A DNA stretch of 19,840 bases, from positions 1 to 19,840 of the forward strand of contig NW_026516922.1 of the NCBI RefSeq assembly GCF_025766255.1, written 5' to 3'. This document shows positions 1 to 10,397 of this stretch, piece after piece; within the stretch, counting starts at the first letter, position 1, and each line of letters begins with the position of its first letter. Source of the DNA: Zychaea mexicana (Eukaryota; Mucoromycota; Mucoromycetes; Mucorales; Lichtheimiaceae). The notes under the pieces are model-generated. The model searched no databases, was not told where the DNA came from, and worked only from the letters and a program-made list of their open reading frames with translations. The translations under genes and the position numbers were made by a program.

Positions 1-19
1 TTTACTATATAAAAGTCCT

Positions 20-425
20 GGTTCCTTTTCTGTCTTTTTAGTGGGTTTTTCCTCTCTCTTTCCTATTTAGTCACTTTGGTAGATTTTTCTCCCTTCTTTC
101 CTATTTAGTCATTTCAGTAGTTTTTTCTCCCTTCTTTCCTATTTAGTCATTTCAGTAGTCTTTTCTCCCTTCTTTCCTATTTAGTTGTTTTGGTAGATTT
201 TTCTCCTATCTTTCTTGTTTAGTCACTTGGGTAGATTTTTCTCCTGTCTTTCCTTTTCAGTCATTTGGACGATTTTTCCCCTTTCTTTCCTTTTCTGTTC
301 TTTGGGTAGAGTTTTCCCCTATCTTTCCTCTTTTGTCCTTTTGGTAGATTTTTCTCCCTTCTTTCCTTTTAGGACATTTAGGTAGATTTTTCTCCTCTCT
401 TTCCATTTCTGCTATTCAGTTACAT
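20..425. repeat. 38-bp minisatellite, about 10.5 units
   Basis: Units begin near 20, 58, 96, 134, 172, 210, 248, 285, 323, 361 and 399, so the period is 38 bp with one 37-bp step. The unit is pyrimidine-rich on the + strand: a CTTTCC core, then TATTTAGTCA, then GGTAGATTTTTCTCC. Units 3 to 5 are nearly identical and the outer ones more diverged, as expected if slippage or unequal exchange is most recent in the middle. The array ends about 130 bp before the start codon of the helicase gene, so it lies in or next to that promoter. A TATAAAA stretch sits at 8-14, before the array. No coding potential is seen. Confidence 0.9.
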
Positions 426-556
426 TTTCACTCTTCAATCATTATTTGAAAATCATCTTTTTCCCTTTATTTTTTTACGTGCTTCCGATGTAAATACTTA
501 TACTAATCATTTAACAATAGCTTTTTCAAGAACCCCTTTTTTTTAAAAAATCAAAC
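426..556 (+). promoter_or_regulatory. putative promoter and 5' leader of the helicase gene
   Basis: This AT-rich gap lies between the minisatellite and the start codon. It ends in a T-rich then A-rich run, and the start context is AAACATGT, with A at -3. No clear TATA box stands at a fixed distance. The assignment rests on position only. Confidence 0.35.
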
Positions 557-3500
557 ATGTCTTCCAACAACTCTAGCTCTTATGCTTCAAAGGTCCGCTC
601 GTGGGCTTCGTTTGCCAAGTCGTTCGTCGCTGGTAACAGCCAGTTGCCTATTGAGGACTCGGTTTCGCCTTTGCCTTTGCTGCCGCAGCAAGAGCCTTTC
701 CCTGCTTTGCCTGCTGGCCAATCGTCTCCCTTGTTGGCTTCTCCGGCTGTAGCTCTGGCCCCTGTCCATCAGGGTAACCGTTCACCTCGTCGGGAACGTA
801 GAAACTCCTTGGAAAGTCTTCCTTCGGATTTTAGCTGGGATGATTCCCAAGAGGCTGCTTCTCGTAATTATTGTCTCTCTCTTACTTTGTTTTACGTTTT
901 ACATCTCATTCTCTGAAAATTAAAATGCACTTCTTTTTTAGCTCCCAAGACTGCTTCCCCTCCTTTGTTGAAAAAGAGAAAGGTTGTACGATCAAGCTCT
1001 CCAGTAGGAAATGCTCATTCTGGTGTCTCTAGTGCACGTACAAACCAGCCGCTAGTCGCTCCTCGTCGTTCTGCCTTGGAAAAAGGAAAGTTCCGGGCTC
1101 AGCCCAGTGCTGTACGTACACAGCAACCGGTATTGCAATCTACCCAAAAGTCTTCAATTGTAATTTCAGACCGTTCAGATATCAGTCAAGGTAAACTTAT
1201 AAAAGTATTCACACTGTCATTTTCTACTTACTAAAAATAATGCAATCGTCAAACTTTCAAAACACTTCAGATAATCGCAAACCGGGTACTCCAAGCAAAA
1301 GTATGTATCCATAGCCATTTTACTCTTTTACAATCTCTAATTTTTTATATCTACATAGTTTTTAAAAGACGTCCTGCTCCTGCTATCTCATCAACACCAC
1401 CATCTACCCAAGCATCTCATCACCAATCAGCTCTGCCTTCCTCATCATCGTCATCTTCTTACCGTCCGCAACATACACCTATATACAAGAAAATTACCAT
1501 TACAAACATACATACTAGCAGCAGTAGTGATTCAGATAGTGAATCTAGTGTGGATAGTGACAGTACGGAGCCTGGTACTTCTCAGCCATCACAGCATTAC
1601 GGTGTTCTTTGTGGAATTGAAGAGTGTACCTTATATTTTTCTTCAAAATCTGCACGTAAGCGACATATTCGGAAAATGCACCAAAAAAAAGTTAATGTTA
1701 AATATCCAAACGATCATGGTGTGTATCTTTCCTATACCATCTACCATTTAAAGTGCATTGAAATACTAATCACTTTATAGGAAAAGTAACTACACTTATT
1801 GTGGATGCCAACCACTATGTGCATTGCCGTTGTGGCTTCAAGTCTACCAACTTTCAAGTCATACAGCGCCACTGTAGAAACTGTGATTTACCTTTGCCTG
1901 CCCCAACAGAACAACCTGCTGTCACTATACCTGCTTTGAATGTAGCATCTTTAAGCAATCATGCACCTATTGCAAATGCTTTTACTCGCTTGGAACCTGC
2001 CTTTGGCCCAACCTCAAATGTCAACACCGACAATAAACAAATCCCTTGGTTTTTCGTCCATACCAAGTGGTATGACATTGTTGAGGAGTGGAAAACAGGT
2101 AGTTATCATTTTATGTTAATAGCTATCCTACATTTATAGCATCGTATGTGTATTCACCATTCTCTTAATAGCATATAGCCAACACCAACAACAACATCCT
2201 ACCAATACGTCAAGAAACATCCCTCTCACTCTATATGACTTGACAAAGAAAATACACGCAGAGGAAAATATACTTAAAGTTGTCGCCAAGGTTAACAAGC
2301 AGCTTTTTGTTCGTTTACACAATTCTGTTCATGAGAAAGATTATACATTGCGTCGCTATCTCAAACAGAAAAAGTAAGTGTTCAATTCATCTTCTTTTCA
2401 TCGATCATCTACTCTAATTCATCTATCCCCTTTAGGCTCTCTGAACCTCTCCCTGATCATGGCTTTAATCAACTCGAACGTGCTAGCATCCAACGCTATA
2501 CACAAACAGGCGCTAATCTTTAATCTTTTTACTTCGCATCCGTCGTTCACCACACTGGTCTTCTGTTTTGGGTACTTGGTCTTCAACTATCAATACAATC
2601 CTCACCAATATTGCAGCATTATCAGCAAATGTCAATCCAGCACAATTGTCATCACAAACAGCTACACAAATCGAATCACAAATTTGCAAATTGTGGATTA
2701 CTTTATTGAAAGAAGAAAAACCTTTTGATGTCGCTACAAATGGATATACTATCGCTCGATTTGTCATTGCTTCTTGCTTGCAGTTCAATGGCCAATTCAA
2801 AGACGTTTCCTCGATTGCACCATTTATTCTCAAATCAAGTACTGGTTCCGTCTACTCTTACTCAACAACATATATACAAACTATGCTAGTCAAAATTTAA
2901 TTACAGTGTAAGTTCTTTGCTTTTTTTTGGCCTTCCATATTAGCCATTTTACACTCATATAACAATATCATCTACAAACTCTTTTTTAGCTTCACCGCAG
3001 ACTACAACAGTATCTGATTGATGGCAAAGCATCTGCATATGCTGCTATTGCTGAGTATAGTCGCATTGCTTCCATTTCAGACTCGTCAGAGTTTGTCACA
3101 GATAAGATTGTCTGGACACCACACTCCAACCATCTGTCACTTGCCATGGTCGAAACCAACGAGCGTATTCATGTACATGATTTACGTCTCTTGGCCAACA
3201 ACTTAAAAACTACCATACAACAGAAAATACGTAAACTCACATTCGACATCGACCTTAATAATCTTCTTGAATTCCGCAACAACAAACCAATCCATTTATA
3301 CGACGATTTCAACAATCGAACCATCAACTATTCATTTTTCACCGACCCAAAGAACAACCTCCGGCATCAATTCGGCCACATCCTCAATCACATACACACG
3401 ACCCCACACTTATCTCGTCATTATATTCAACATATAACAAACAACAAAACAACATACCATATATCCGCCATTAAAACATACATCACAATAGCTGAACAAA

Positions 3501-6491
3501 TCCAACGTGATTTGTTCATGCTCATGCACCTCACGTATGGCCAAACAGCTCGGGCCACAGAGCTAGAAGGCACTTTACTACAAAACACGACACACGCAAC
3601 ACGCAACTTATACTGGTCAAATGAACATCAAACATTGATGCTTCTTACAACATACCAAAAAACTCGTAATATTAAACAACGTGACCAAGCAATTGCCCGT
3701 TTCATTCCTCACTCTCTTGTCCGCCTATTTCTCCACTACATCATATTCATCCGACCTATAGAAAGGTATTTACATTTTAAAAGTCTATCATGCAATGTCT
3801 CATTCTATTCTTTTCTCTAGCCTCTTCATTTATGAATGCTCAACTTCACAGCAAAAAATGCTCGATACAATGGCATACTTCTTTATACGCAACGGCGCTA
3901 AAATGTCAGCTGACCTGCTCCGAACACACTTTCAAGCCCGCTGGCATCAACTCCTTCCTTCTCGCCTTAGTTTTCAAGATTATCGCCATGTGTCCGTTGC
4001 ATTCTCACGCTATCACATCCAACACTTGCTCGCACACCATGGCTCAAATTATACAGTGGACCTGCAGGCAGGCCACTCGTCAAAAACTGCCGCACATAAT
4101 TATGCACAGGCAACAACAGACTCGAATGCACTCTCTTCTGTAGCAATAGAAGAGTACTTTATTGCTTCAGAAATGTGGCATGATTTTCTTGGTATATTAT
4201 CTTTGTTCTCATACTTTCACAACCTATCATTGAAATGTATTCACCACTCGTCAATTATAGGTGTCGGCCCTGGGCGTCATCTCTTTCCGGGTGCTATTCC
4301 GCAGGCGGAACAAGACCAAGTTGCTGCCCAGCATGGTAAATTCTTGGCAAACGTGGCTGCTGCAGAGAATGTGGCATTGCTTGAGATGCAACACCGTTTG
4401 CAAGTACAAAATGACTTGGACAGGCGCCAGTCAACAACCACTTCAACACCACCAGCACTTCCGCAAGGTACATCCTTTTTTTCATCATCCTTACATGTAA
4501 AATCATAATTAATATTGCTCTCTACATAGGCACATCCATCACACCACAGCTGCTTAATGCACTTGGTAAAGCCACTAACTCGCTGTCGCCTTCCTTCCGA
4601 TCATTCGAACAGGCACAGCTTATCACCACCGTCATCTCCCGCAAATCTAGCATACTTGCCATCCAACCCACAGGCTCTGGTAAGTCCCTGCTATTCCTTG
4701 TCCCTGCACTCGTCGAGTCACATTTGACAACCGTCGTCGTGGTCCCACTTGTCGCACTTTTGGCCGATATGAAACGCCGGATTCAGCAAGCTGGGTTGTC
4801 TGTAATAGAATATACTCCGGATATCACTATACAGCACCCCTTGCCCAACATCATCATCGTCCAAGTTGAACATGCTAGCAGTCAACGGTTCCTCAACATT
4901 GTGCAGCAAATCAACGACCATAATCAGCTAGCCCGAGTCGTAATTGATGAGGTGCATACAGCAATCACATGGCGTTCATTCCGTCCGGCATTGTATACAC
5001 TCCTTTTCCTCCGTTCACTCACCGTTCCGTTCCTTCTTTTATCCGCAACAATTCCACTATCATTCGAATCCGACTTACGTGACATGTTTGGCGCAGACCT
5101 TTTAATTATACGACAGCCGTCAATGCGACCAAACCTCTGTTATCAAATTATCAACACCACCAATCCACAAGCTGCAGCATATCACACCTACAAGCTCAGT
5201 ATTCACCATCATCATCACCGTTATCCACCATCATCTACTGCTCTGCAGTAGATGCAACAACATCCATCAGCAACAAGCTTAAACAAGCATTACCGCACTA
5301 TAGTACACAAATATCTTACTTCCACCGTAATCTTTCGGTAGACGAAAAACATAAACGAACAACTGCCTTTGTTTCCGGTGAGCTAAAAATCATGGTTGCA
5401 ACAAGTGCATTCGGTGCTGGCATCGATTGCTCTACAATCTCAACAGTGATTCACCTTGGTGGCTCTGCATCAATCCTTGATTATGCTCAAGAAACTGGTC
5501 GTTCTGGTCGTAGTGGTTCCCGTGCACGGTGTCTGTACTTTGTTGACGTTGAACGCCAAAAAAGACAGATACAAAATCTAAAAAGAGTAAACTGGCACCT
5601 ATCCCCGTGGCAAGCATTCAATGATGTTATTTTAGCATCAAAGTGCATCCGGCAGATACTTGCAGAGTCTTTAGACTCTCAAGTTACCAACTGCTTTGGG
5701 TACGGTAATGTCGAGCTTTGCTCATATTGCCAAAAAATCAAAGGTATACACACAGTTTCATTTTACTAATCAAATTATTAGACACTTAAGCTTCCAACCT
5801 ATTTGTAGATTCTCCTCTCCCTCCTTCTACTACTGTCCGCCCCTCAACCGATTGGATTATCGATCACACACCACCATCAATTGTACGTATCTACAAAGTC
5901 ATCTTTGTTATTACTCTATCAGCATTTTGTACTAAGCTATACACCTTTCCTTAGCCGACACCAATTGACGCATATCTTGGTCTTTCTCGAAAGAGAAAGT
6001 ACATATCAGATGCTGACAACTTCAAGTCAGTTATGATGATAGCCAAGGATCACTGCATCCCATGCTTATTCACTTTTGGCATAGCTGAAAGTGAGCATAC
6101 AACCTCTCCCCAGTGCATTGCTCACATTGGACAATGCTTCCGTTGTTTTGGTGAGCATTATGTCTCTAATCCAGCATGTGTGAAACCAATTAGGGAGGGC
6201 TTTTGCAAAAAGTGCCTTGTTCCTAACCAGTGGAACCAGACCATCTTCCATGATGGTAACTGGTCGAACTGTAGTGGTACCTATGAGGACCTACTATACC
6301 GTCTCTGCTGGGCAGCCTATCGGCGTAAGCCCCAATTTATCCGCCAAGCTGGTTATAAAGAAAGTCACCTTCAAGCAATCGAAATTCAACAAGATTTTGC
6401 ATACTGGCTTATAGCTACTGGCCCCCACACATATCCCAATAATGCCATGCATCTAGGCCATATCATTCTATCACACTTCTTTGTTACTTAA
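557..6491 (+). CDS. C2H2 / tyrosine-recombinase-like / RecQ-type helicase fusion gene (multi-exon, frame partly broken)
   Basis: Inferred exons: 557-863, 942-1190, 1271-1300, 1359-1718, 1781-2098, 2172-2373, 2436-2907 (frame not continuous), 2990 or 3001-3765, 3821-4191, 4261-4467, 4530 to about 5200, then up to 5743, 5809-5882, 5955-6491 (TAA). Most joins keep phase with GT..AG ends and introns of 55-80 nt. The product would be about 1500 residues: Ser/Pro-rich N-terminus with a KKRK basic signal (965 on), two Cys/His fingers, a helical region, a YR-like core, a RecQ-type SF2 helicase and a Cys-rich tail. Frame steps of -1 are needed near 2520-2565, 2800-2840 and 5195-5215. They are either undetected introns or deletions, so this copy may be a pseudogene. 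A role in DNA unwinding plus recombination, as in a mobile or subtelomeric element, is inference. Helicase identity is firm; YR identity is good; intactness is doubtful. Confidence 0.75.
1574..1899 (+). other. two Cys/His zinc-finger-like segments of the helicase gene
   Basis: Finger 1 is in exon 1359-1718: a Cys-x4-Cys pair, 12 residues, then His-x4-His in RHIRKMH, followed by a Lys run. It follows a Ser/Asp-rich stretch. Finger 2 begins after the intron 1719-1780: HCRCGF, then RHCRNC about 14 residues on, giving Cys and His ligands in a looser pattern. The intron joins at phase 1 (G|GA gives Gly) and keeps the frame. The likely role is DNA binding or targeting of the attached recombinase/helicase, by analogy with other C2H2 proteins. 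Finger 1 is clear and finger 2 less so. Confidence 0.7.
3500..4150 (+). other. tyrosine-recombinase-like catalytic region
   Basis: The order of residues matches the tyrosine recombinase fold. GQTARATELEG carries a candidate Arg I (codon 3551-3553) with Glu three residues on. A beta-hairpin-like LLTTYQKTR carries a candidate Lys (3659-3661). After the in-frame intron 3766-3820, FQDYRHVSVAFSR carries Arg II (3984-3986). LQAGHSSKTAAHNYA gives His (4074-4076) and the candidate nucleophile Tyr (4101-4103). The first His of the usual His-x-x-Arg box is Gln here. The region lies directly upstream of the helicase in the same deduced protein. Known families with such cores include Cryptons, DIRS elements and Starship captains; I cannot say which is closest. 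Confidence 0.65.
4530..5743 (+). other. RecQ-type SF2 helicase core
   Basis: Motifs in order: a Q-motif-like FRSFEQAQLI; Walker A PTGSGKS (about 4668-4688); motif Ia VVPLVALLADM; motif II DEVH (4946-4957) in place of the usual DEAH/DEVH of RecQ proteins; motif III LLSAT; then, in the next frame, motif IV STIIYCS, motif V MVATSAFGAGID (5392 on) and motif VI YAQETGRSGRSG. These define a RecQ-family 3'-5' DNA helicase that uses ATP. Motifs I-III are in frame 2 and IV-VI in frame 1, with the break in a CAT/CCA microsatellite near 5200-5235. A GT..AG pair at 5199-5248 would restore the frame but would remove motif IV. Confidence 0.9.
5955..6491 (+). other. Cys-rich C-terminal exon of the helicase gene
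   Basis: The final exon opens after a phase-0 intron (5883-5954, branch TACTAAG). It codes several Cys pairs: CIPC, then QCFRCFGEH with a Cys further on, then FCKKC, and a Trp/Tyr-rich tail ending at TAA 6489-6491. Together with NVELCSYC at the end of the preceding helicase exon it makes a zinc-ribbon-like region in the place where RecQ proteins carry a zinc-binding subdomain. Metal binding is inferred from Cys spacing only. Confidence 0.65.
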
Positions 6492-6930
6492 AACGTTTAC
6501 CTCTCTGCTCTCCTCTTTTTATCTCTTTACACATACTTTCTCTTCTCCCCTTCTCTTTTTTATTATTCTATATCTCCCTTATCTCTATTTTCTCTTTTTC
6601 TTTCTTGATTGCCACCCCCTTTTCTCTTATTTCTCTTAAATATATCATACTTCTTTATAGATCGATTTACACATATAAAAAAGTGTTCTAGTGCTAAGTG
6701 TTTGACTTTGTCCAAAAATGATACTTGATATCATTTATATAGATACGATACAAATGCAAATCAAAGACTTGAAGCTGCCATATAGCTATTTGTTATATTT
6801 TTCAGGTCGAATGTTTTCCCTCAAATTCTGCTGAAAAAATGACGATTGTCATTTGAACGTACATACATGTATACTGATCCCACTGCTTGAAGGGGCCAAA
6901 GATTCAACCTCAAAATCCACCTAGTCTACA
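6492..6930. other. intergenic, pyrimidine-rich 3' flank of the helicase gene
   Basis: The first 170 bases are CT-rich and resemble the 5' minisatellite in composition but show no fixed period. Further on are two short hairpins: AATGATA/TATCATT near 6716-6736 and AAATGAC-GATT-GTCATTT at 6837-6854. No gene or convincing ORF is seen. The 3' UTR and polyadenylation of the + strand gene presumably fall here. Confidence 0.5.
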
Positions 6931-7272
6931 TAAGAGTATACTATATATTCAATAGTAAATTTGTCATATCATTATTATATATTAAGTAAGTAAGGTTTTT
7001 CATCATAATAAATCATGTTCCTGAGCTGTTTCTGATGCCAAATATTTAAAAAAATTGTGGAGTCCACCTGGGGTCTACCTGGGTGGACTAGGTAGACTCG
7101 GTAGAGTATACCTTATGATCAACAGTAAATGGCTTATATCTCTGCAATGTATTAACTAAGTAAGGTTTTTCATCATAATAAATCGTGTTCCTGGGCCGTT
7201 TCTGATGCCAAATATCTAAAAATATTTTGGAGTCCACCTGGAGTCTACCTGGGTGGACTGGGTAGACTGGAC
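6931..7272. repeat. 170-bp tandem duplication with interleaved inverted repeats
   Basis: The block with TAAGGTTTTTCATCATAATA at 6991 recurs at 7161, a period of 170 bp, and the two copies stay alike to the end. Each copy ends in four 7-mers: GTCCACC, GTCTACC, GGTGGAC, GGTAGAC (7062-7097 and 7232-7267). The third is the reverse complement of the first and the fourth of the second, so the arms are interleaved. A degenerate fragment (TCCACCTAGTCTAC) lies upstream near 6918. The second copy stops about 30 bp from the stop codon of gene B, so the repeat would lie in that gene's 3' UTR or terminator region. Confidence 0.85.
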
Positions 7273-7297
7273 CTACTAAGTAATTGCCGTGGCAACT

Positions 7298-10200
7298 CTA
7301 TAGATGTTCTATGTACAGATCACCATGAAAGCTAGTAGTCCCGATATCTACCATAAAGAGCAGGTTTGATACAGGGTATGCAAACTTTTCAACTATACTT
7401 TTTGTCAAATCCCATTTTGAATGATGGGGTGGACGAGAAAATAGAGAGGAGACCAAGTAGGCCATTATTGGATATGCAGAGAGCCGATCTAGGCGATACT
7501 TTAGATCACGTTGAATCTGAAGACTATTGATTGCATACTCAATAGCATCCATATACATGCTCCAGTAGGAAGCAATGTCATTAGATGTTTCCCAGTGTAA
7601 ATATTGACGGCATTCCCTACAAATACATATAATTTAGTAAGAATCAATTATTTTCTGCCAATAAGTATACATAATAGATATACAAGTATAACATACCAGA
7701 CACGATGATGCACTGCATCAATATTTATTAATGCACTTGCAGTAGACATGCGAAGCTCTAACCGAGCACCCCAACTTCGGTTGCTAATTCCGATACATGA
7801 ATCTTGGATAAAGCGCTAAGTAGAATCATTTAAGTTATTTCAGTATATACATTCAATGTAATTGTATTCTAATAATCATAATGATAATACCTTATAAGCT
7901 CTAAAGGGTTGCCCCCCATTAATGAGCAGCTCTGGTTTGCAATCTTTTCCAAAGCGGTAGTTATCTTGTCCAGGGTTGTAAAATGGTTGCTTTATCTTGT
8001 GGTATGCAATCATTTTTTTTATGCCTTGCATTGACTGTTCTTGTGGCAAAGACTGTCCTTTTACAGTATATTGAAAGCCTGATAGAGACTTCCAATTTGA
8101 AAACGGGTTATGCCTATAGTTACTTTTTGTCAATGTAACATCTCCGAGGAAGCGCCGTATGAAGTCTGCATGACCACCGAATGCACGGTCACTACCAGTA
8201 GCACTCCATAACCCAACTAAAGGGGTATGTGATACTGGATGAAACTCGAACCCTAAGTCAATCGTTAAGTCCCGAGGATTAACTGTATACCAATTAATAT
8301 CCGAAAATAAACTGCCAAGGTCCAAGTGAAGGTCTTCATATGGATGCTTTAACCCTATTCCTTTGGTATAAAAGAAAAAGCCTTGAAACCGAGCTACCCT
8401 CCGATCTTGGCTACTACTAGTAATCGACCTCATAGTATCACATAATTGCTGGCAATACACTGGAGGGATATATGTACCATACAGATTATGCTGACCTCTA
8501 GAATTCTGCAGCCTATACCCATCAGTATGATATGAGATACCAAAGTTATTACAAATGAATGCAGGTAAGCATTGGTGCATCGCAGGACAGAGAACAAGGT
8601 CTACAAAGTCTGAGATAACCTCTGTAGTAATTCTCTTTACTAGATGTCAATGACATATTATCACCATATAGTCTTGGAAAGTGGATTGAGGTCTACACAA
8701 TATTGATATTAATATCTACATTCACTATTGATAGAAATATAAGATGTTGTAAAACATTTTACTATACCTTGAACCTATTATTGTATCCAAACTGACCAAG
8801 TAATAGGTATGGAACTTTGTTTAAAGGAATGGATTTTCCACGTCGAGACCCTTGGTTATCAATGTAACTCATTGTTTGTTTAATCTTGTATTTATACGGA
8901 CGAAGGGTTATTGGAAAATGGACCGGCTGCAGGTATTATTTTTGTCTGGAAATCCATTGAGTCAATATCATAATAGAAATTCAGGTCTACTTGGCGGCTA
9001 TCAGATGGTTGAATAGCAACCGGTAGGTTGTCTTCATCTTCAACAACAATGCCCGCAAACATTGCCTCTAGGAGTGCATATTCATCGAGCCCTTGGCATA
9101 GTCGAACAAATGTATTGAACGTTACAACCCGGTTTACTATATAATAAATAGCTATATATATTAGTATAATATATCTATTAATGACAGCATAATATAATAT
9201 ATAATAACGTACAGTTTTTTATGTCTAAAATTCGCTCTTGGAACTGCATGCGTAGATTTTCTGGTTGATACCGATATATCGAGTTACGAATAATAGTAGT
9301 TGCTTCTTAATCTTCTAACTCATTTTCTTCAGATTCATCACTATCTTCATCAGTACTACTAAAGATATAGTCTGAATCACTATCTGACTCGGAATCAGAA
9401 TTTGAGCTTGGTGAGCTACTGCTACTAGAGCCACTACCAGAACTATGAGAATTGGAGTCGCTACTCAAGGGAGAATCTGAATAAAACAAAAACGTTAGAG
9501 ATGTCTTAGAGTATACTACATTCAGTTTTAGAGCATTGGTCAATACTAACTGTCTAAGTTATCACCATGGATAGTAACAAATTGACCACCTAGTGGTCTC
9601 ATAAATCGTATGGTATCTGCAGCAAAATCAAAAGCTACCAACAATAAGACAAATGAGCTATTAGTATTAGTAAATGTGCTAATCCGATTATATCTTTGAT
9701 TAAATAGTAGTCCTTACCAAATGGGTCTACAACTAGTGGTAGTGAATGCTATGACGGATGTGCTGTATTCTCGTTCTGGCTAGAGATAGTAATATTATCT
9801 ATTCCTATGTCTAATGAGTGTGTTGATGATTGTCTTTCAAGGATGGGTTGAGCCTGTAATGATGTCTCAGACCCTAAACAGCGGCGTTGACCTAATAGAA
9901 ACATTATATAGGAACATATATTAAAACCCTTAAATATATAGAAGGTATAAGTTAAACTTACTAGGTCGTTCATCACCAAGACGTTCTCATTCCCGTGTTC
10001 TCTTATCGATTGGTAAAGATTATTAGGTAAACGCCTTATCATCCCAGTAGATGGAGTAGCACTTATTACTTGGCTGTAGGCTACATTGATATTGCTATCA
10101 AATGTACCATCAGATACTGGTCTACGTGTAAGGACTATAGAGTAATATTTAGTTTGAATAGTTTCTTGAAATTAAAAGTAGAGTTGTGCCTTTTTTTAAG

Positions 10201-10318
10201 GATATAAAATTATGAGCTTACATGAGCGAATAGGGCGGGTTGGTCTAATATATTGTCGCGGAGGTGTATTAGAACGTTGCCTACTACTACTAGAAGAGCC
10301 TTGACTTGTACGATACAT
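7298..10318 (-). CDS. multi-exon gene of unknown family, probably disrupted (gene B)
   Basis: Exons inferred on the minus strand: 10318-10222, 10134 to about 9962, 9748-9718, 9634-9551, 9476-9213, 9136-8768, 8692-7891, 7815-7697, 7616-7298 (stop TAG). Introns 10135-10221, 9635-9717, 9477-9550, 9137-9212, 8693-8767, 7816-7890 and 7617-7696 are 74-87 nt with GT..AG ends; several have CTAAC or TACTAATA branch sites and keep phase. The product begins with a Ser/Arg-rich N-terminus, then a Ser/Asp/Glu-rich acidic stretch, then a long globular part rich in aromatic residues, including a 234-residue stretch (8580-7876). I do not recognise the family. Breaks: TAG at 9749-9751, TAA at 9307-9309, and +1 steps near 8900-8930 and 8618-8645. 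The TAA could be removed by a 54-nt GTAGTA..TTAAG intron. It converges on the helicase gene; a functional link is a guess. Confidence 0.6.
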
Positions 10319-10397
10319 TGGAGAACTCTTTAGTATTTCTACCAATTAATGTTTATATATGTAGAGAAGTAGAGGTAGTTGATATATGGAGGTTAAG
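10319..10397 (-). promoter_or_regulatory. 5' flank of gene B
   Basis: This short AT-rich stretch lies between the first ATG of gene B (10318-10316 on the minus strand) and the first 37-bp repeat. No TATA box or initiator stands out. It is assigned by position only. Confidence 0.25.

Noticed and set aside
2378..2728. 116-codon + strand ORF as a separate gene
   Set aside because: Its first part lies in the intron 2374-2435 and it overlaps coding-like sequence of gene A in other frames.
9307..9751. Reassigned stop codons (TAG/TAA read as Gln) in gene B
   Set aside because: Gag, the protease ORF and the last exons of both genes end normally at TAA or TAG, and candidate introns or mutations explain the stops.
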